DNA of 64,000 nt. Origin: Chlorops oryzae (lineage: Eukaryota > Arthropoda > Insecta > Diptera > Chloropidae). The stretch covers positions 62,172,059-62,236,058 of the forward strand of contig CM035806.1 in NCBI GenBank assembly GCA_020466095.1. The letters are read 5' to 3'. The position numbers and the translations under genes are program-made. This document shows, one piece after another, positions 32,936 through 43,603 of the stretch. Within the stretch, counting starts at the first letter, position 1. Each line of letters opens with the position of its first letter. The notes beneath the pieces were generated by a model. That model ran no database searches. It was given only the letters and a program-made list of their open reading frames with translations, and had not been told where the DNA came from.

Positions 32936-33366
32936 CAGTGTTCGGACTACGGAAATGCCATTTCGTAGTAGAAGAACGCAAAAATCGGAGTAGAAATGAA
33001 ATTTTGGGTAGTAAATTGGAATTTCTCATTTTCGCACAAAAAAAAAAAAAAAACAGGTTAACAATTTATTTCAAGCAAACATTCATTTATAGCTTACATT
33101 TACATATTACTTAAAATTTTTATCTCCATAAGTCAAGATTTAGATACAGAGGCATCTATATGTTAAACAATTTGTTTGCGGCCGAGGGAAAACAAAAAAA
33201 CTCGTTCTCATTACGTCTAAATCGCGACATAGACAAAATTATTTAGAATTTAGTGAAGTGAAAAAATCGGAGTAGATTTCACGTAAAGGGTAGTGGCGGA
33301 GTAGATTTCAAAAATTAAAAAAAAAAGGAGTAGATCTACTCCGATCGGAGTATAGTCCGAACCCTG
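32936..33366 (-). mobile_element. hAT-type MITE (CAGNGTTCGGACTA family), 8-bp duplication gagagaag
   Basis: Starts CAGTGTTCGGACTACGG and ends TAGTCCGAACCCTG. The duplication gagagaag stands at 32928-32935 and 33367-33374. 431 bp; this is the uninterrupted reference for the copies at 28766 and 50261. Confidence 0.92.
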
Positions 33367-33892
33367 GAGAGAAGAGAAATTGTACAGAATATATTCTTTG
33401 GAACTCCAACTTCACGTTTTAAGTTTAATTCTTCAAGTTAACGGTAGTTTTTCGGCGCTCCTAGGCTTTAGGTGACCGTTCGAATTATCCCCCCCCCCCC
33501 CACGTTTTCGCTGTTTTGTTTGTTTATTTTTGAGTAATTTTAACGTTTATGATGTTGCCAGACTGTACAATTTTGGCTGTTGAAATTATTTTGAGAGTGC
33601 TGCCAAATAATATTTAAATTGACAAAAATATTTTAAAATTGCACTAAATTAATTTATAATAATTAAATGAATGAAAAAAATAAATATTTATCATAACAAA
33701 ATGCAAGAGCTTTTAATTTTTATACAAGATATTGATAAATATTGTTTTGGAAATGCGAAAATACAACCCTGATAAAGCCATAGTTATATGTTGTGTGGCC
33801 GGAATCGTATTAAGAATAGGTGGCATCATGGGAAATTGTAAGAACCGTTATTGGTTATGGCAAATCACTATATTGTGAAATTCGCTGCAAAA
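33367..33892. other. Flank of the Merlin gene; contains C13 run
   Basis: A poly-C run of about 13 lies near 33490. 'gatgttgccagactgta' at 33550 is the inverse of 'tacagtctggcaacatc' at 38840. 'ccatagttatatg' near 33780 matches the tandem repeat at 38685. No Merlin terminal repeat was located. Confidence 0.4.
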
Positions 33893-34349
33893 ATGTTGAC
33901 CATTTTCGAAGTCGATGCCATTTTCGGAGGAGAAAATTCGGAGTGTGTGCCTTTGACGGCCATACAGAAGCTACAGGAGTGAGGATTGATTGCCGCTGAA
34001 GGAGCAATTCGGTGTCCAGTAGGGAACACCCCCATGAAACTTAGCCGACGGAAGGATCGATGTGACGGTTATGATTGAAGGTGTCGTAAAAAACATCCCA
34101 GTTCAAACAAGAAACAGCAAGAATGCGACGCAAGGCTGTCGATTCGTTCAAAAACTTTTTTTGGGCATTCGCACTTGTCGTTACGCCAAGTTGTGCTGTT
34201 TTCTCTTTTGTGGGTAGAGAACCTCCCACTCAGTCACATCGGGAACTCTTTGAAGCTTTGTGACACCAGTATCGCTGACTGGAACTCATTTCACTTCGAA
34301 GTGGTTGTTGCGAAAATGTATGACAACCACGGCAAAATCGGTATGAAAT

Positions 34350-35300
34350 TTATATATTAGGTGTAGTAAAAAGAAATCCAGAAGTTCGAATTTCAGAAGC
34401 CTCTCTTGAAGCGAATGTTTCACCAGCAAAATTGTTCGCCATGGACAGGAACAGATGGTAATCACTTGGTGCCAGGTCCGGACTATAAGGTGGATGCAGA
34501 AGAACCTCCCAACCAAACTCCCGGAGCTTCTGGCGAGTCACTATCGATGTGTGTGGCCTGGCGTTGTCCTGATGGAACACAATTCCTCTCCTATTGGCCA
34601 AAGCTGGCCGCTTATGGGCGATTGCTTCCTTCAGACGGTCCAATTGTTGACAGTAGAGTTCCGAGTTAAGAGTTTTGCCGTATGGGAGCAGCTCATAGTA
34701 GATAATTCCCTGCCAATCCCACCAAACACACAGCAAAACCTTCCTGGCCGTCAATTCTGGCTTGGCCACCGTTTCCGCCGGTTCACCGTGTTTCGACCAC
34801 AACCGTTTTCGCTTGACGTTGTCGTAAGTGACCCACTTTTCATCACCAGTCACCAACCGCTTCAGAAATGGGTCGATTTTGTTGCGGTTCAGCAGCGATT
34901 CGCAGATGGAAATTCGGTCTATGAGGTTTTTTTGCGTTAACTCGTGTGGCACCCATACATCGAGCTTCTTTGTGTATCCAGCCTTATTCAAATGGTTCCA
35001 AACGGTTTTTTGTGCAATCTTTAGCTCTTTTGCAATCGAAACAGTGCTAACATGACGGTCGGACTCGATAATTTCCATGATTTTATCGACATTTTCGACA
35101 ATTGGCCTTCCAGTGCGTGGTGCATCCTTGACATCGAAGTTACCGGAACGGAATCGACGAAACCAAAATTGCGCATGATTGGCTGTTACAGTATCAGGTC
35201 CATAAACGCTATTCACATTTTCAGCCGCCTGGCTTGCGTTTTCTCCCTTATCGAAGAAAAACTGTAAAATGTAGCGAATTTTCTCTTTGCTGATGTCCAT
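34350..35300 (-). pseudogene. mariner transposase copy 4, C-terminus deleted
   Basis: From ATG at 35300 the frame keeps the DNA-binding domain, linker and all three catalytic aspartates (TGDEKW, HQDNARPH, SPDLAPSDYH). The internal deletion fuses it after 'ASREASEIR' to out-of-frame terminal sequence. The last 30 or so residues of the family are therefore lost and replaced by about a dozen foreign ones. Nearly identical to copy 2 otherwise. Confidence 0.9.
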
Positions 35301-35482
35301 CTTTGACAAGCTCTCAAACAAAACTGAATCAATCAATCAAAAAAGTGTCAAAAAAGCTTTTTTAGTAGGAACTGTCATCTTTCTAATGCCCCCTAGCGGA
35401 ACACGATCGGACTTATACAACGCGAGATGCAGATAAATAACGCCATCTATTGGAAAAATAATGGATTTCTTTTTACTACACC
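34360..35482 (-). mobile_element. DD34D mariner, copy 4, inside the Merlin intron
   Basis: TA-flanked (34358-34359, 35483-35484) with both family termini. About 155 bp are deleted next to the 34360 end, so the total is 1123 bp. Insertion in the intron leaves Merlin splice sites intact. Confidence 0.92.
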
Positions 35483-36115
35483 TAATATTAATTATTTTTA
35501 TGTTTTTTTAATTGAATTGCTTTTAGGAGGTGAAGGCAAGATTGTCGAGATTGACGAATCGAAGTTTGCTCGCCGGAAGTACCATCGGGGCCATAGAGTT
35601 GAAGGTCAATGGGTTTTTGGAGGAGTGGAGAGGAAGAGCGGAGAGGACAAGTGTGGTCGGTCGTTTTTCGTGCCCGTAGAAAAACGAGATGCCGAGACGC
35701 TCATCCCTATCATTACTGAGTGGATAGAGCCCGGCACCACCATAATCTCCGACTTCTGGAAGGCTTATGATTGCCTGGATCACGAAGGGTTTCGTCACCT
35801 GAAAGTGAACCACTCGGTGAACTTCAAAGACCCAGAGTCGGGCGCCCACACAAACCACATAGAAGGGATGTGGCGTCATGCAAAGGAATCTTTGCCAAGG
35901 TACTTCCGGAAAAAGTCCTATTTCCGGGGCTACTTAGCGAAGTTTATGTTTTTGCAAGACTGCAAGTGGCGGAAACTGGATCTCCTCAGTGAGTTTTTTA
36001 AAATTGCTGGGGAGCTATATGATCCGTTGCGTGCTGGAATGCGTGAGGACGTGGAGAGCGATACTGAGAGCTTTGACATCGAAATGGAATGAGACAAACA
36101 GCAGGCGAAAAAATC

Positions 36116-36135
36116 GGTCCTTTTCAGGACCACCA
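36116..36135 (+). promoter_or_regulatory. Histone-mRNA-type 3' stem-loop
   Basis: Stem GGTCCT/AGGACC with loop TTTC at 36116-36131, followed by ACCA (36132-36135), begins 24 bases after the Merlin stop codon. A purine-rich 'aaaagagat' follows at about 36141-36149 and again at about 36164, in the position of a histone downstream element that pairs with U7 RNA. Six-base stem, TTTC loop and ACCA flank all fit the metazoan replication-dependent histone consensus. Use as a processing signal here is inferred. Confidence 0.75.
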
Positions 36136-36654
36136 AATTTTAAAAGAGATTTTGTGTAATCGAAAAAGAGATTTTTTTTTTTTTGTTCAATTAGCGATCG
36201 CGTGGTTTTGAAGAAATAATTGGAATATTTTCGTAGTTTGAAAGGCGCCGCAGGCGAAAAATTCATAGACCGTTTGAAAGAAGTTTTTTCCTTCAGTGAA
36301 ACTCGGCCTTTTCTGCAGTGCGGATGCAAACATTTTTCTTCTCAAAAAGATTCGATTGTTAGGTATTTTTTTTTTTAATTTCCTAATTATTATTGTGAGT
36401 AATATAACTGACTATTATGGCTCCGACGAAAAAAAAAACTTTTAGAATTTTTTCTTTGAATAATCAGAAGAGCATCGCCAATAGTTACCGCGACTCGATG
36501 TTGTACAAAGCAGTACTAAGAACGAAGTTCTAACGGCACAAAACATTCTCGGTTTTTTTTTTTCTTTTGTTATTGAATAAACTATGGAGAACACAACTTT
36601 TTCAACTTTGCACCGCTATATCTCCGAAATGGTGATTCTGAGGAAAAAAGTGTA
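36136..36654. other. Region between Merlin and the Himar1-like mariner
   Basis: No gene recognised. 'gcaggcgaaaaa' near 36249 repeats the sequence just before the stem-loop (about 36101), hinting at a duplicated 3' end. Confidence 0.4.
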
Positions 36655-37945
36655 ACAGGTTGGCTGATAAGTCCCGGTCTAACAAAGAAAAACACATTTT
36701 TTTGTCAAAATTCGTTTTTATTATTCAACATAGTTCCCTTCAAGAGCGATACAACGATTATAACGACCTTCGAATTTTTTAATACCATTTTGGTAGTACT
36801 CCTTCGGTTTTGCCTCAAAATAGGCCTCAGTTTCGGCGATCACCTCTTCATTGCAGCCAAATTTTTTCCCTGCGAGCATCCTTTTGAGGTCTGAGAACAA
36901 GAAAAAGTCGCTTGGGGCCAGATCTGGAGAATACGGTGGGTGGGGAAGCAATTCGAAGCCTAATTCATGAATTTTTGCCATCGTTCTCAATGACTTGTGG
37001 CACGGTGCGTTGTCTTGGTGGAACAACACTTTTTTCTTCTTCATATGGGGCCGTTTTGCCGCGATTTCGACCTTCAAACGCTCCAATAACGACATATAAT
37101 AGTCACTGTTGATGGTTTTTCCCTTCTCAAGATAATCGATAAAAATTATTCCATGCCCATCCCAAAAAACAGAGGCCATTACTTTGCCAGCGGACTTTTG
37201 AGTCTTTCCACGCTTCGGAGACGGTTCACCGATCGCTGTCCACTCAGCCGACTGTCGATTGGACTCAGGAGTGTAGTGATAGAGCCATGTTTCATCCATT
37301 GTCACATATCGACGCAAAAACTCGGGTGTATTGCGAGTTAACAGCTGCAAACACCGCTCAGAATCATCAACACGTTGTTGTTTTTGGTCAATGTGAGCTC
37401 GCGCGGCACCCATTTTGCACAGAGCTTTTTCATATCCAAATATTGATGAATGATATGACCAACACGTTCCTTTAATATCTTTAAGGCCTCTCCTATCTCG
37501 ATCAACTTCATTTTACGGTCATTCAAAATCATTTTGTGAATTTTTTTGATGTTTTCGTCGGTAACCACCTCTTTCGGGCGTCCACTGCGTTCACCGTCCT
37601 CCGTGCTCATTTCACCACGCTTGAATTTTGCATACCAATCAATTATTGTTGATTTTCCTGGGGCAGAGTCCGGAAACTCATTATCAAGCCAAGTTTTTGC
37701 TTCCACTGTATTTTTTCCCTTCAGAAAACAGTATTTTATCAAAACACGAAATTCCTTTTTTTCCATTTTTTTCACAATAACAAAAGTTGCTTCACAAAAG
37801 ACGCTCTATATCACAAACTAATTGACTTACAGACGTCAAATTTTGACACGAATCATTTGAAGGTTGCCACTATATAAAAATAATATGCATTTAATACTAG
37901 CGACGCCATCTATGTGTCAGACCGGGGACTTATCAGCCAACCTGT
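36655..37945 (-). mobile_element. Himar1-like irritans mariner
   Basis: The terminus ACAGGTTGGCTGATAAGTCC occurs at both ends in inverse orientation (one C is missing beyond base 20 at the 36655 end). TA lies on each side (36653-36654, 37946-37947). 1291 bp, the usual mariner size. Confidence 0.93.
36721..37766 (-). pseudogene. Himar1-like transposase with one frameshift
   Basis: The frame from ATG at 37766 ('MEKKEFRVLIKYCF') matches, as far as I recall it, the Himar1 irritans-group transposase almost residue for residue. The helix-turn-helix region and WVPREL linker are intact. Just after that motif a single base is missing (near 37392), shifting the frame. The catalytic half continues in the second frame (37413-36721) with VTMDETW, FHQDNAPCH and SPDLAPSDFF, the DD34D triad. 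No other lesion is obvious, so this copy was probably active recently. Confidence 0.9.
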
Positions 37946-38684
37946 TACAAACAACTTTTATAGATAAGTGGATGATGAATAATTTTTGTGTAACATATTT
38001 TTCGATAAAACTTACCGTTTAGCTGAAAAAGCATAGAAAAAAAAAACATTTTTTTTCACACGTCGGATCGATGGGGGCTTTTGAAAAATTGTTTTTAATT
38101 GTGTTCTCAATACTCATGCCGAATTTTAGCTCTCTGCAAATTAATGTAACCTTAGACTCATTTTTTAAGCTAATTTGACCGGCCAAATACTTGATTCCAG
38201 CGTCTTAGAAAAATTAATAACTCTTTTAACTACAGAGTGCACCCCATAATGTTGGTATCAAAATTTGCGCAATACTTGGGGCTACTTTTGGAAAAATTCA
38301 CAAAATTTTCAAAAATGAACTTTTTTTCAAAAAATGAATTTAAAAAAAAAAAATTTTTTTTTAAATTTTCCAAAAAAAAAATGTGCAAAAAATTTTTTTG
38401 GATACACAATATTAATGTGCGTATATGTGATTTTTTGGAGAATTTTAGCTCGTTTCGTTGCCGAAATAATCGAAAAATAATAAAATCAAAATTTGTTGTT
38501 GTATGTGCTGTAAAATCCAAAAAATTGCATCAATCAAGCTGAAATTTTGGATTCCTTCACTATTTGTATGTGCCTGTGGACCCTCCAAATTTGAATCAAA
38601 TCGGAGACATCGAGGGTGAACCTTGGCCGATTTGACGTGGAATGCCCCATATATATGTGTGTGTATGTTTAAAATTCTTTAACT
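37946..38684. other. No recognised gene
   Basis: AT-rich flank with long A and T tracts (38330-38400). The frames here are homopolymer-driven. Confidence 0.4.
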
Positions 38685-38836
38685 GAATACAACTCTGCTA
38701 AGGCCATAGTTATATGTTTTATTCTAATAATCTACTGATAGTCCGATTTATATTTAAAATACAACTCTGCTAAAGCCATAGTTAAATGTGTTATTCTAAT
38801 AATCTACTGATAGTCCGATTTATATTTAAAATACAG
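38685..38836. repeat. Tandem duplication, 76-bp unit, two copies
   Basis: 'aatacaactctgctaa' through 'gatttatatttaaa' is present twice in a row with few differences. A partial relative lies near 33764. Confidence 0.88.
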
Positions 38837-39387
38837 TCTGGCAACATCGCTTTTGTTATGTCAAACTGTTTGTTTACATTTTTCGTGAAATTGCATTCAT
38901 TTCCATGCTAAATTAAAGTGCGTTTATTAAAAAACTACGGGCGACCGCCAAAATCTGACTTCGGATTTGGAATCAGCGCATCATTTTACGTGAGGTATGT
39001 GAATTTAGTGCGCGAAATCGAACGGTCACCTAAACCCAAGATATGCCTAAATAAAGATTTCCTTTTGAATCAACCATATTTCAGGTTGAATTGACGAATA
39101 TTTTAAAAAATGAATTGAAATTTAAATTGTTGAACTAACCACGAACATAATTGAAATGACAAGATAATTTACAAAAAAAAAAAAAAAATTTCTAAAATAT
39201 GTACCTTTAAAAGAAGAAAATATATTTAAAAAATTTATTTAAATTTCAAAGCAAATGGCCACAGAGCCCTCTGCTGAAAATATTCCCAAAAATAGCCATC
39301 GGATGGACTTCATCCGATTTTGTCACTCCGCAGTCGTGAATGCTTTTGTAATGCTTAATAAGTTCTAAGATAAATAAATATCTTATA
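38837..39387. other. Inverted partner of the 33463-33563 flank; otherwise unrecognised
   Basis: 'cagtctggcaacatcgc' and 'cgaacggtcacctaa' here are inverse to 'gatgttgccagactg' and 'ttaggtgaccgttcg' near 33550 and 33470, indicating two copies of one short repeat in opposite orientation. Confidence 0.5.
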
Positions 39388-39834
39388 TCGTTAGCTTCGG
39401 ATAGAAAGGGCGTAACTCATTTTTTTTTTAAAACAAGATTTTTGCATTTTCTGATGGTCGACTCTCAAATACACCCCCTCCAAAAAAATTGACGACCTTT
39501 GATTGAAAATACCGAAGTTATAGTTACTTTTAAAAAAGCCCTAACTCATAGCGAACAATTTTGCGAAAGAAAAAAGCCCTAACTCACAAAAAGACGTTCA
39601 ACTACGCCAGTGATGGCGAGACCTATAAATTAACATTCATAACTGTGCGTGTGCATTAGGGTGATGACTTTTTTTGAAACTCTTTTCCTGTATCATAGTA
39701 CGATGAACTTTTATTAAAGACTTCATAAAATACTAATTTTCAGGTTATTTGGTAAAAAAAAAATGTCACGCATCAAGTCATTTGAAAATTTTAATTTTTG
39801 TTTTTCTTCCAAATTTTTGATGTTACTGTAAGCA

Positions 39835-40300
39835 GAGTCGCTCCTAGAGGGGTCAAATGTAAGACCAACTACCATTATTTTTTTATTTCCAACAATTTAT
39901 CCAAACATCCCTTCCCCCTATCTCCACTCCTTAAGGGGGCTCCCATACAAAAGTAATTTTTTTTATGAATTTTCCCCCCACTGTGCTAACTAGCCCCAGA
40001 GTGCCCCTAGAGGAGTCAAATGTTTGACCGACCCCCATTAACTTTGTCTCATTAACATTTTTTTCCAACATACTGACCCCCTATCTCCCCTCCTTAGTCA
40101 CCCATACAAAATTACCTTAATTTTATCACAATTTCAGACAAAATGCCTGTCACTACAGTCAAACCCCTCCTAGGGGGCTGATATATATGACCGACCCCCA
40201 TTATTTTTTTACCCCAAGTATTTTCTTTAAACATACCTACCCTCTATCTCCCCTCCTAAGGGGGTCCCCATACAAAAATAGGCTTAAATTAAAGAAAAAT
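39835..40300. repeat. Three diverged tandem units of about 150 bp
   Basis: Each unit carries 'cctaga(g)g(a/g)gtcaaat' or a variant, then 'gac(c)gacccccatta', then 'ctatctcccctcct' and 'cccatacaaaa'. Units start near 39845, 40005 and 40165. Confidence 0.8.
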
Positions 40301-40593
40301 GCCTCACGAACTTCAATCTATAATATAGATGCCGTAGGAACAAGAACGAGCATGTTCAGTATGTATATTTGAAAAATTTACACAAGTACCTTTTAAACGA
40401 GCCTAATATGAAGAATATTGGATTCGTTTTTGGTATGTTTTAATAATATGTTATAATTATTACTTTTTTTTAAAACTGAATTTTGGGTTCCATCCCCTAA
40501 CTGGCCAAATAATGACCCTAGTAGAAAAAAAATAAATTTTCTACTCAAATGCCGCAAACCTCAATCTATGACGAGTTTTTTGAGACTATAACC

Positions 40594-40822
40594 ATTAAAA
40601 TCGATTAGTGGTTTCTATTCATAAAATTAATTCAAAACAAATATTTTTTGGAACGCATTATTCACTGTTTTCACGTTCCTTTCTTAAGTCTTTGCATGTC
40701 TCTCTTGGTCGGTATGCATGCAAAGACTCAAGACACGAACGTGAAAACAGTGAATAATGTGTCCAAAAAATATTTGTTTTGAATTAATTTTATCAATAGA
40801 AACCACTAACCGATATTATTGG
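40594..40822. repeat. Long hairpin inside the TIR element
   Basis: Arms of about 105 bp, 'gtggtttctattcataaaat' through 'aagtctttgcatg' and its inverse, with a centre near 40706. Probably a foldback MITE nested in 39388-41123. Confidence 0.85.
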
Positions 40823-41132
40823 TTATAGTATAGTGCTGGATCGCATCTTATAATTTTATTTATATTTTAAACTTTGCGTACAAAGACCTAACTCACGTGT
40901 TTTGAACGAAAATTGATATCAAAAAGCCCTAACTCAGAAAACTGCTCGAAACACAGAAAAAATAAAAATTCAAGCCTAAAACAAATTTCGTGCGTAGTAT
41001 TTAATTGACTTTGCGTTTAAACTTTTTTTAAATATCTAACCTTTGCGATTTTATGAAGTTTTTTCCTTCTCCTGTAAAGTAGCAAAATAATGAGTTACGC
41101 CCTTTCTATCCGAAGCTATCGATATGTATGTC

Positions 41133-42626
41133 TAATGATACCAACTGTTCTGATTTAGGCAGGACAAGTTCTGATTTGCAGAAGCCAGTTCTGATTTAGT
41201 TTTAAGAAAAATCAGATCTCTGATTTTCCGGAATGTGTTCTGATTTGTTCTGATTTTCCATTGATATCTAAATATGGGAATCCGTATGTCCACCAACATT
41301 CATTTAAATGAACATTCACCCATTATTTCTTTTTTAAATTTAAAATCGAATAATCGATAGCATATACATATGTATATCGAAGCACATTGCAACACTATAA
41401 AACATACAGTGACATCCCTATTCGCTAATTCATTTTCTTCTTCGTTTTCTACGCTTGAACAAACGCAATATTACATGATCAATCGAAATATGATTTTAAA
41501 GCAAGCAAAGAAGTAACGGCAGCCACTACAAGTGCTAACAGCACAAGCACTTCAGCAAGCCACCACTGCACTAAGGGCTAGAAAGTCATTTTTTTTTGGC
41601 AAAAAGTCTAGAAAAGGAGAAAGAGCATCGAATTTTTGCACAAAGGTGCAGAGAACAACTCTTAGATCGATGTTAAAATTAAATTTTTATTGGAAGATTT
41701 TTAAGGGTACCTCCAGTACTAGGGTGTGTTCGGGACAACACATAAAGACGTCCAAAATCCGCAATTCCTAATTTTTTTCAATGAAAATCAGTGTGTGAGT
41801 TCGTTTTGTTTGGGACTTAATAGACAACATTCTGAAGCTTCATTTCTGTATAGGTTTTATGGACTGCCGACTGCTTCATATTTTTTGTTCTCACAGAACA
41901 TAAGGAAAACAAGTAAAGAAGTTTACATCGGCTAAGCCGATTGCACACATACCTTTTCCTCAGCCTTAAATATGTTGAAACATTACCTTAACAAAAATTC
42001 CTGCCCTTTTCGTTGTTCTAGCTACACATTATCTGTGCTTCGATTTAGCTTCACAAACTCGAAATTATATTTAAGTACAAATTTTTTGCGAATGGTGGGC
42101 ATGGTCAAATTTAAACCGTTACACATTTTGTCTAGCTGCGAAATACTCAATTCAAAATAGTGAAAATCAAATTTTTGCGAATTTCGCGAATGGTGGTCAA
42201 ATTTTAACCTTAAGTGACGACTTTATTTGGCGGCAAATACACAATCAGAAGAAGCAAAAAAAAAAAATCATTTTTGTATACAGATATGAGAATAAGAGAA
42301 AGAGTGTTTTTTTCTAATGTGTAGGATGATGACCATAAATAAAGCGATGTCGCAATTTTTTTTCAGCGAAAGCTTAAGTCTACATAGTAGCTAAACACAC
42401 ACCATATTTCAATAAGCTGGGATGTATAGTAAAAAACTTATTCACGAAAAACGTTAAAAATCGTGATTTTTGAAACTTCTGAACCACTTCCCACGACCCA
42501 AGAAGGGACTACGAAAAAAATTTGTATGCAATTTTTCGGACATTTACCTGGTTCAAGTCCATGCCAAATTTCAATATGATATCTTTCATGGCTTAGGAGT
42601 AAATTACGAAAAACTAAACTGTGACC

Positions 42627-42670
<44 letters not shown>

Positions 42671-43603
42671 TGGCTAGATCGATTCCTCTTGTCACCCTGA
42701 TCAAGAATATATATATATGTCTATATCTATCGCGACTCCTTTGGTATGTTACATACTCCGTGCCAAACTTAATATACCCTTTCCTTCGAAAAAGGTATAA
42801 TAAAAAATTTATTTAAAAAAAGCTTCAAGTGTTTAGCTTAACTTGTTTCATATACTAAAAACAAACCTTCACAAAAGAGTGATGAGGTTTTATTGTACAT
42901 ACCCTGAATGCTACTATCCATATTTAAAAAAATTTAGTTTCGAAGAAATTGATTAAAGAATTTGAACAGGCAATCTCACTTAATTTCAATTATTTGGAAC
43001 GCCAAGCCGCACGTTGTTTGCTTTGTGAACTTTGACAGGCTGTCAAATTAAAAGGTTTACCAATAGAAAAAAATGAAGTCGTTTTTATAATGGTCAGAGT
43101 ATTTTCTTACTATGTATATGCATACTAATTTTTTCCAAATTACTACACAAAAATTTCGACTTTTTGTCAAAAAAAGCGGCTAGCTGGCACATAGTGCACT
43201 GGAGGAAGTCTTATATCGGTGTGCATAAATGATTCAGAAGAAGATGAGTAGCCAGTATCGGGGATATAAAAGTTTTAATTGTTATGGGAATGTATTTTTT
43301 TTATGTTCAGCAGAATCCTGAGGTTTAGGTTTTATTGTTGTTTTAATAAAAGTGATCTCAAAAATAAGGTTAATTTGGTTTGATTTCCCTAATGTTTTAA
43401 TAACTGGCCCTTATTTTTTGTTAAGATTTGCCTAGAGGTGTAAAAAATGTACTAAAATGTACATTCAGATTTTAAAATGTAGTCTGATTTTTGTTCTGAT
43501 TTATGTTCTGATTTTTCTAGCCCATGTTCTGAATAGTTCTGCCTTTTGAATTCGATTTGTGGCCGAAGTTCTGCTTTTTCTTCCCAAACAGTTGGTATCA
43601 TTA
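41133..43603. mobile_element. TIR element TAATGATACCAACTGTT, 8-bp duplication tgtatgtc
   Basis: A perfect 17-base terminal repeat at 41133 and 43603, with the duplication tgtatgtc at 41125-41132 and 43604-43611. Both ends are packed with 'gttctgattt' words. A DINE-1-like element (41907-42803) is nested in it. No transposase was recognised; the small frame at 41532-41771 resembles nothing I know. The duplication size suits hAT. Confidence 0.85.
41907..42803 (+). mobile_element. DINE-1/mini-me-like element, subfamily C
   Basis: 5' 'caagtaaagaagtttacatc' with hairpin (ATCGGC-taa-GCCGAT), a pure (GACA)n tract at 42629-42670, then a (TA)n stretch. The terminal hairpin is 'ccctttccttcgaaaaaggta' near 42776. 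Its last 85 bp are duplicated at 47001. Confidence 0.75.

Larger units (their letters stand above)
33893..36092 (+). pseudogene. Merlin (IS1016/ISXO2-like) transposase, two exons, two TGA codons
   Basis: Exon 1 (33893-34340) encodes a Cys-containing N-terminal region ('AIRCPVGN', 'DRCDGYD', 'RCRKKHP', 'ECDARLSI') and helical sequence to 'DNHGKIG'. A GT donor at 34341 and an AG acceptor at 35525-35526 join it in frame to exon 2 (35527-36092), 'GEGKIVEIDESKFARRKY'. This holds the DDE-type ISXO2 domain: D in EIDESKF, D in 'TTIISDFWKAYD', and the 'NHIEGMWRHAK' motif with the final acidic residue. TGA codons at 33980-33982 and 34076-34078 interrupt exon 1; the rest is open. The intron contains mariner copy 4. 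The tail after the domain is acidic ('EDVESDTESFDIEME'). Confidence 0.85.
39388..41123. mobile_element. Large TIR element with AGCTTCGGATAGAAAGGGCG ends
   Basis: About 29 terminal bases are inverse at 39388 and 41123, both reading inward to 'taactcatt'. The words 'gccctaactca' or 'gacctaactca' recur inside both arms (near 39537, 39582, 40885 and 40925). It contains a three-copy tandem repeat and a long hairpin. No protein was recognised and no convincing duplication resolved. Confidence 0.75.

Noticed and set aside
35427..35526. Start of the 221-codon Merlin frame at 35427
   Set aside because: Those first codons translate the end of mariner copy 4 and intron sequence; the frame only makes sense from the AG acceptor at 35525-35526.
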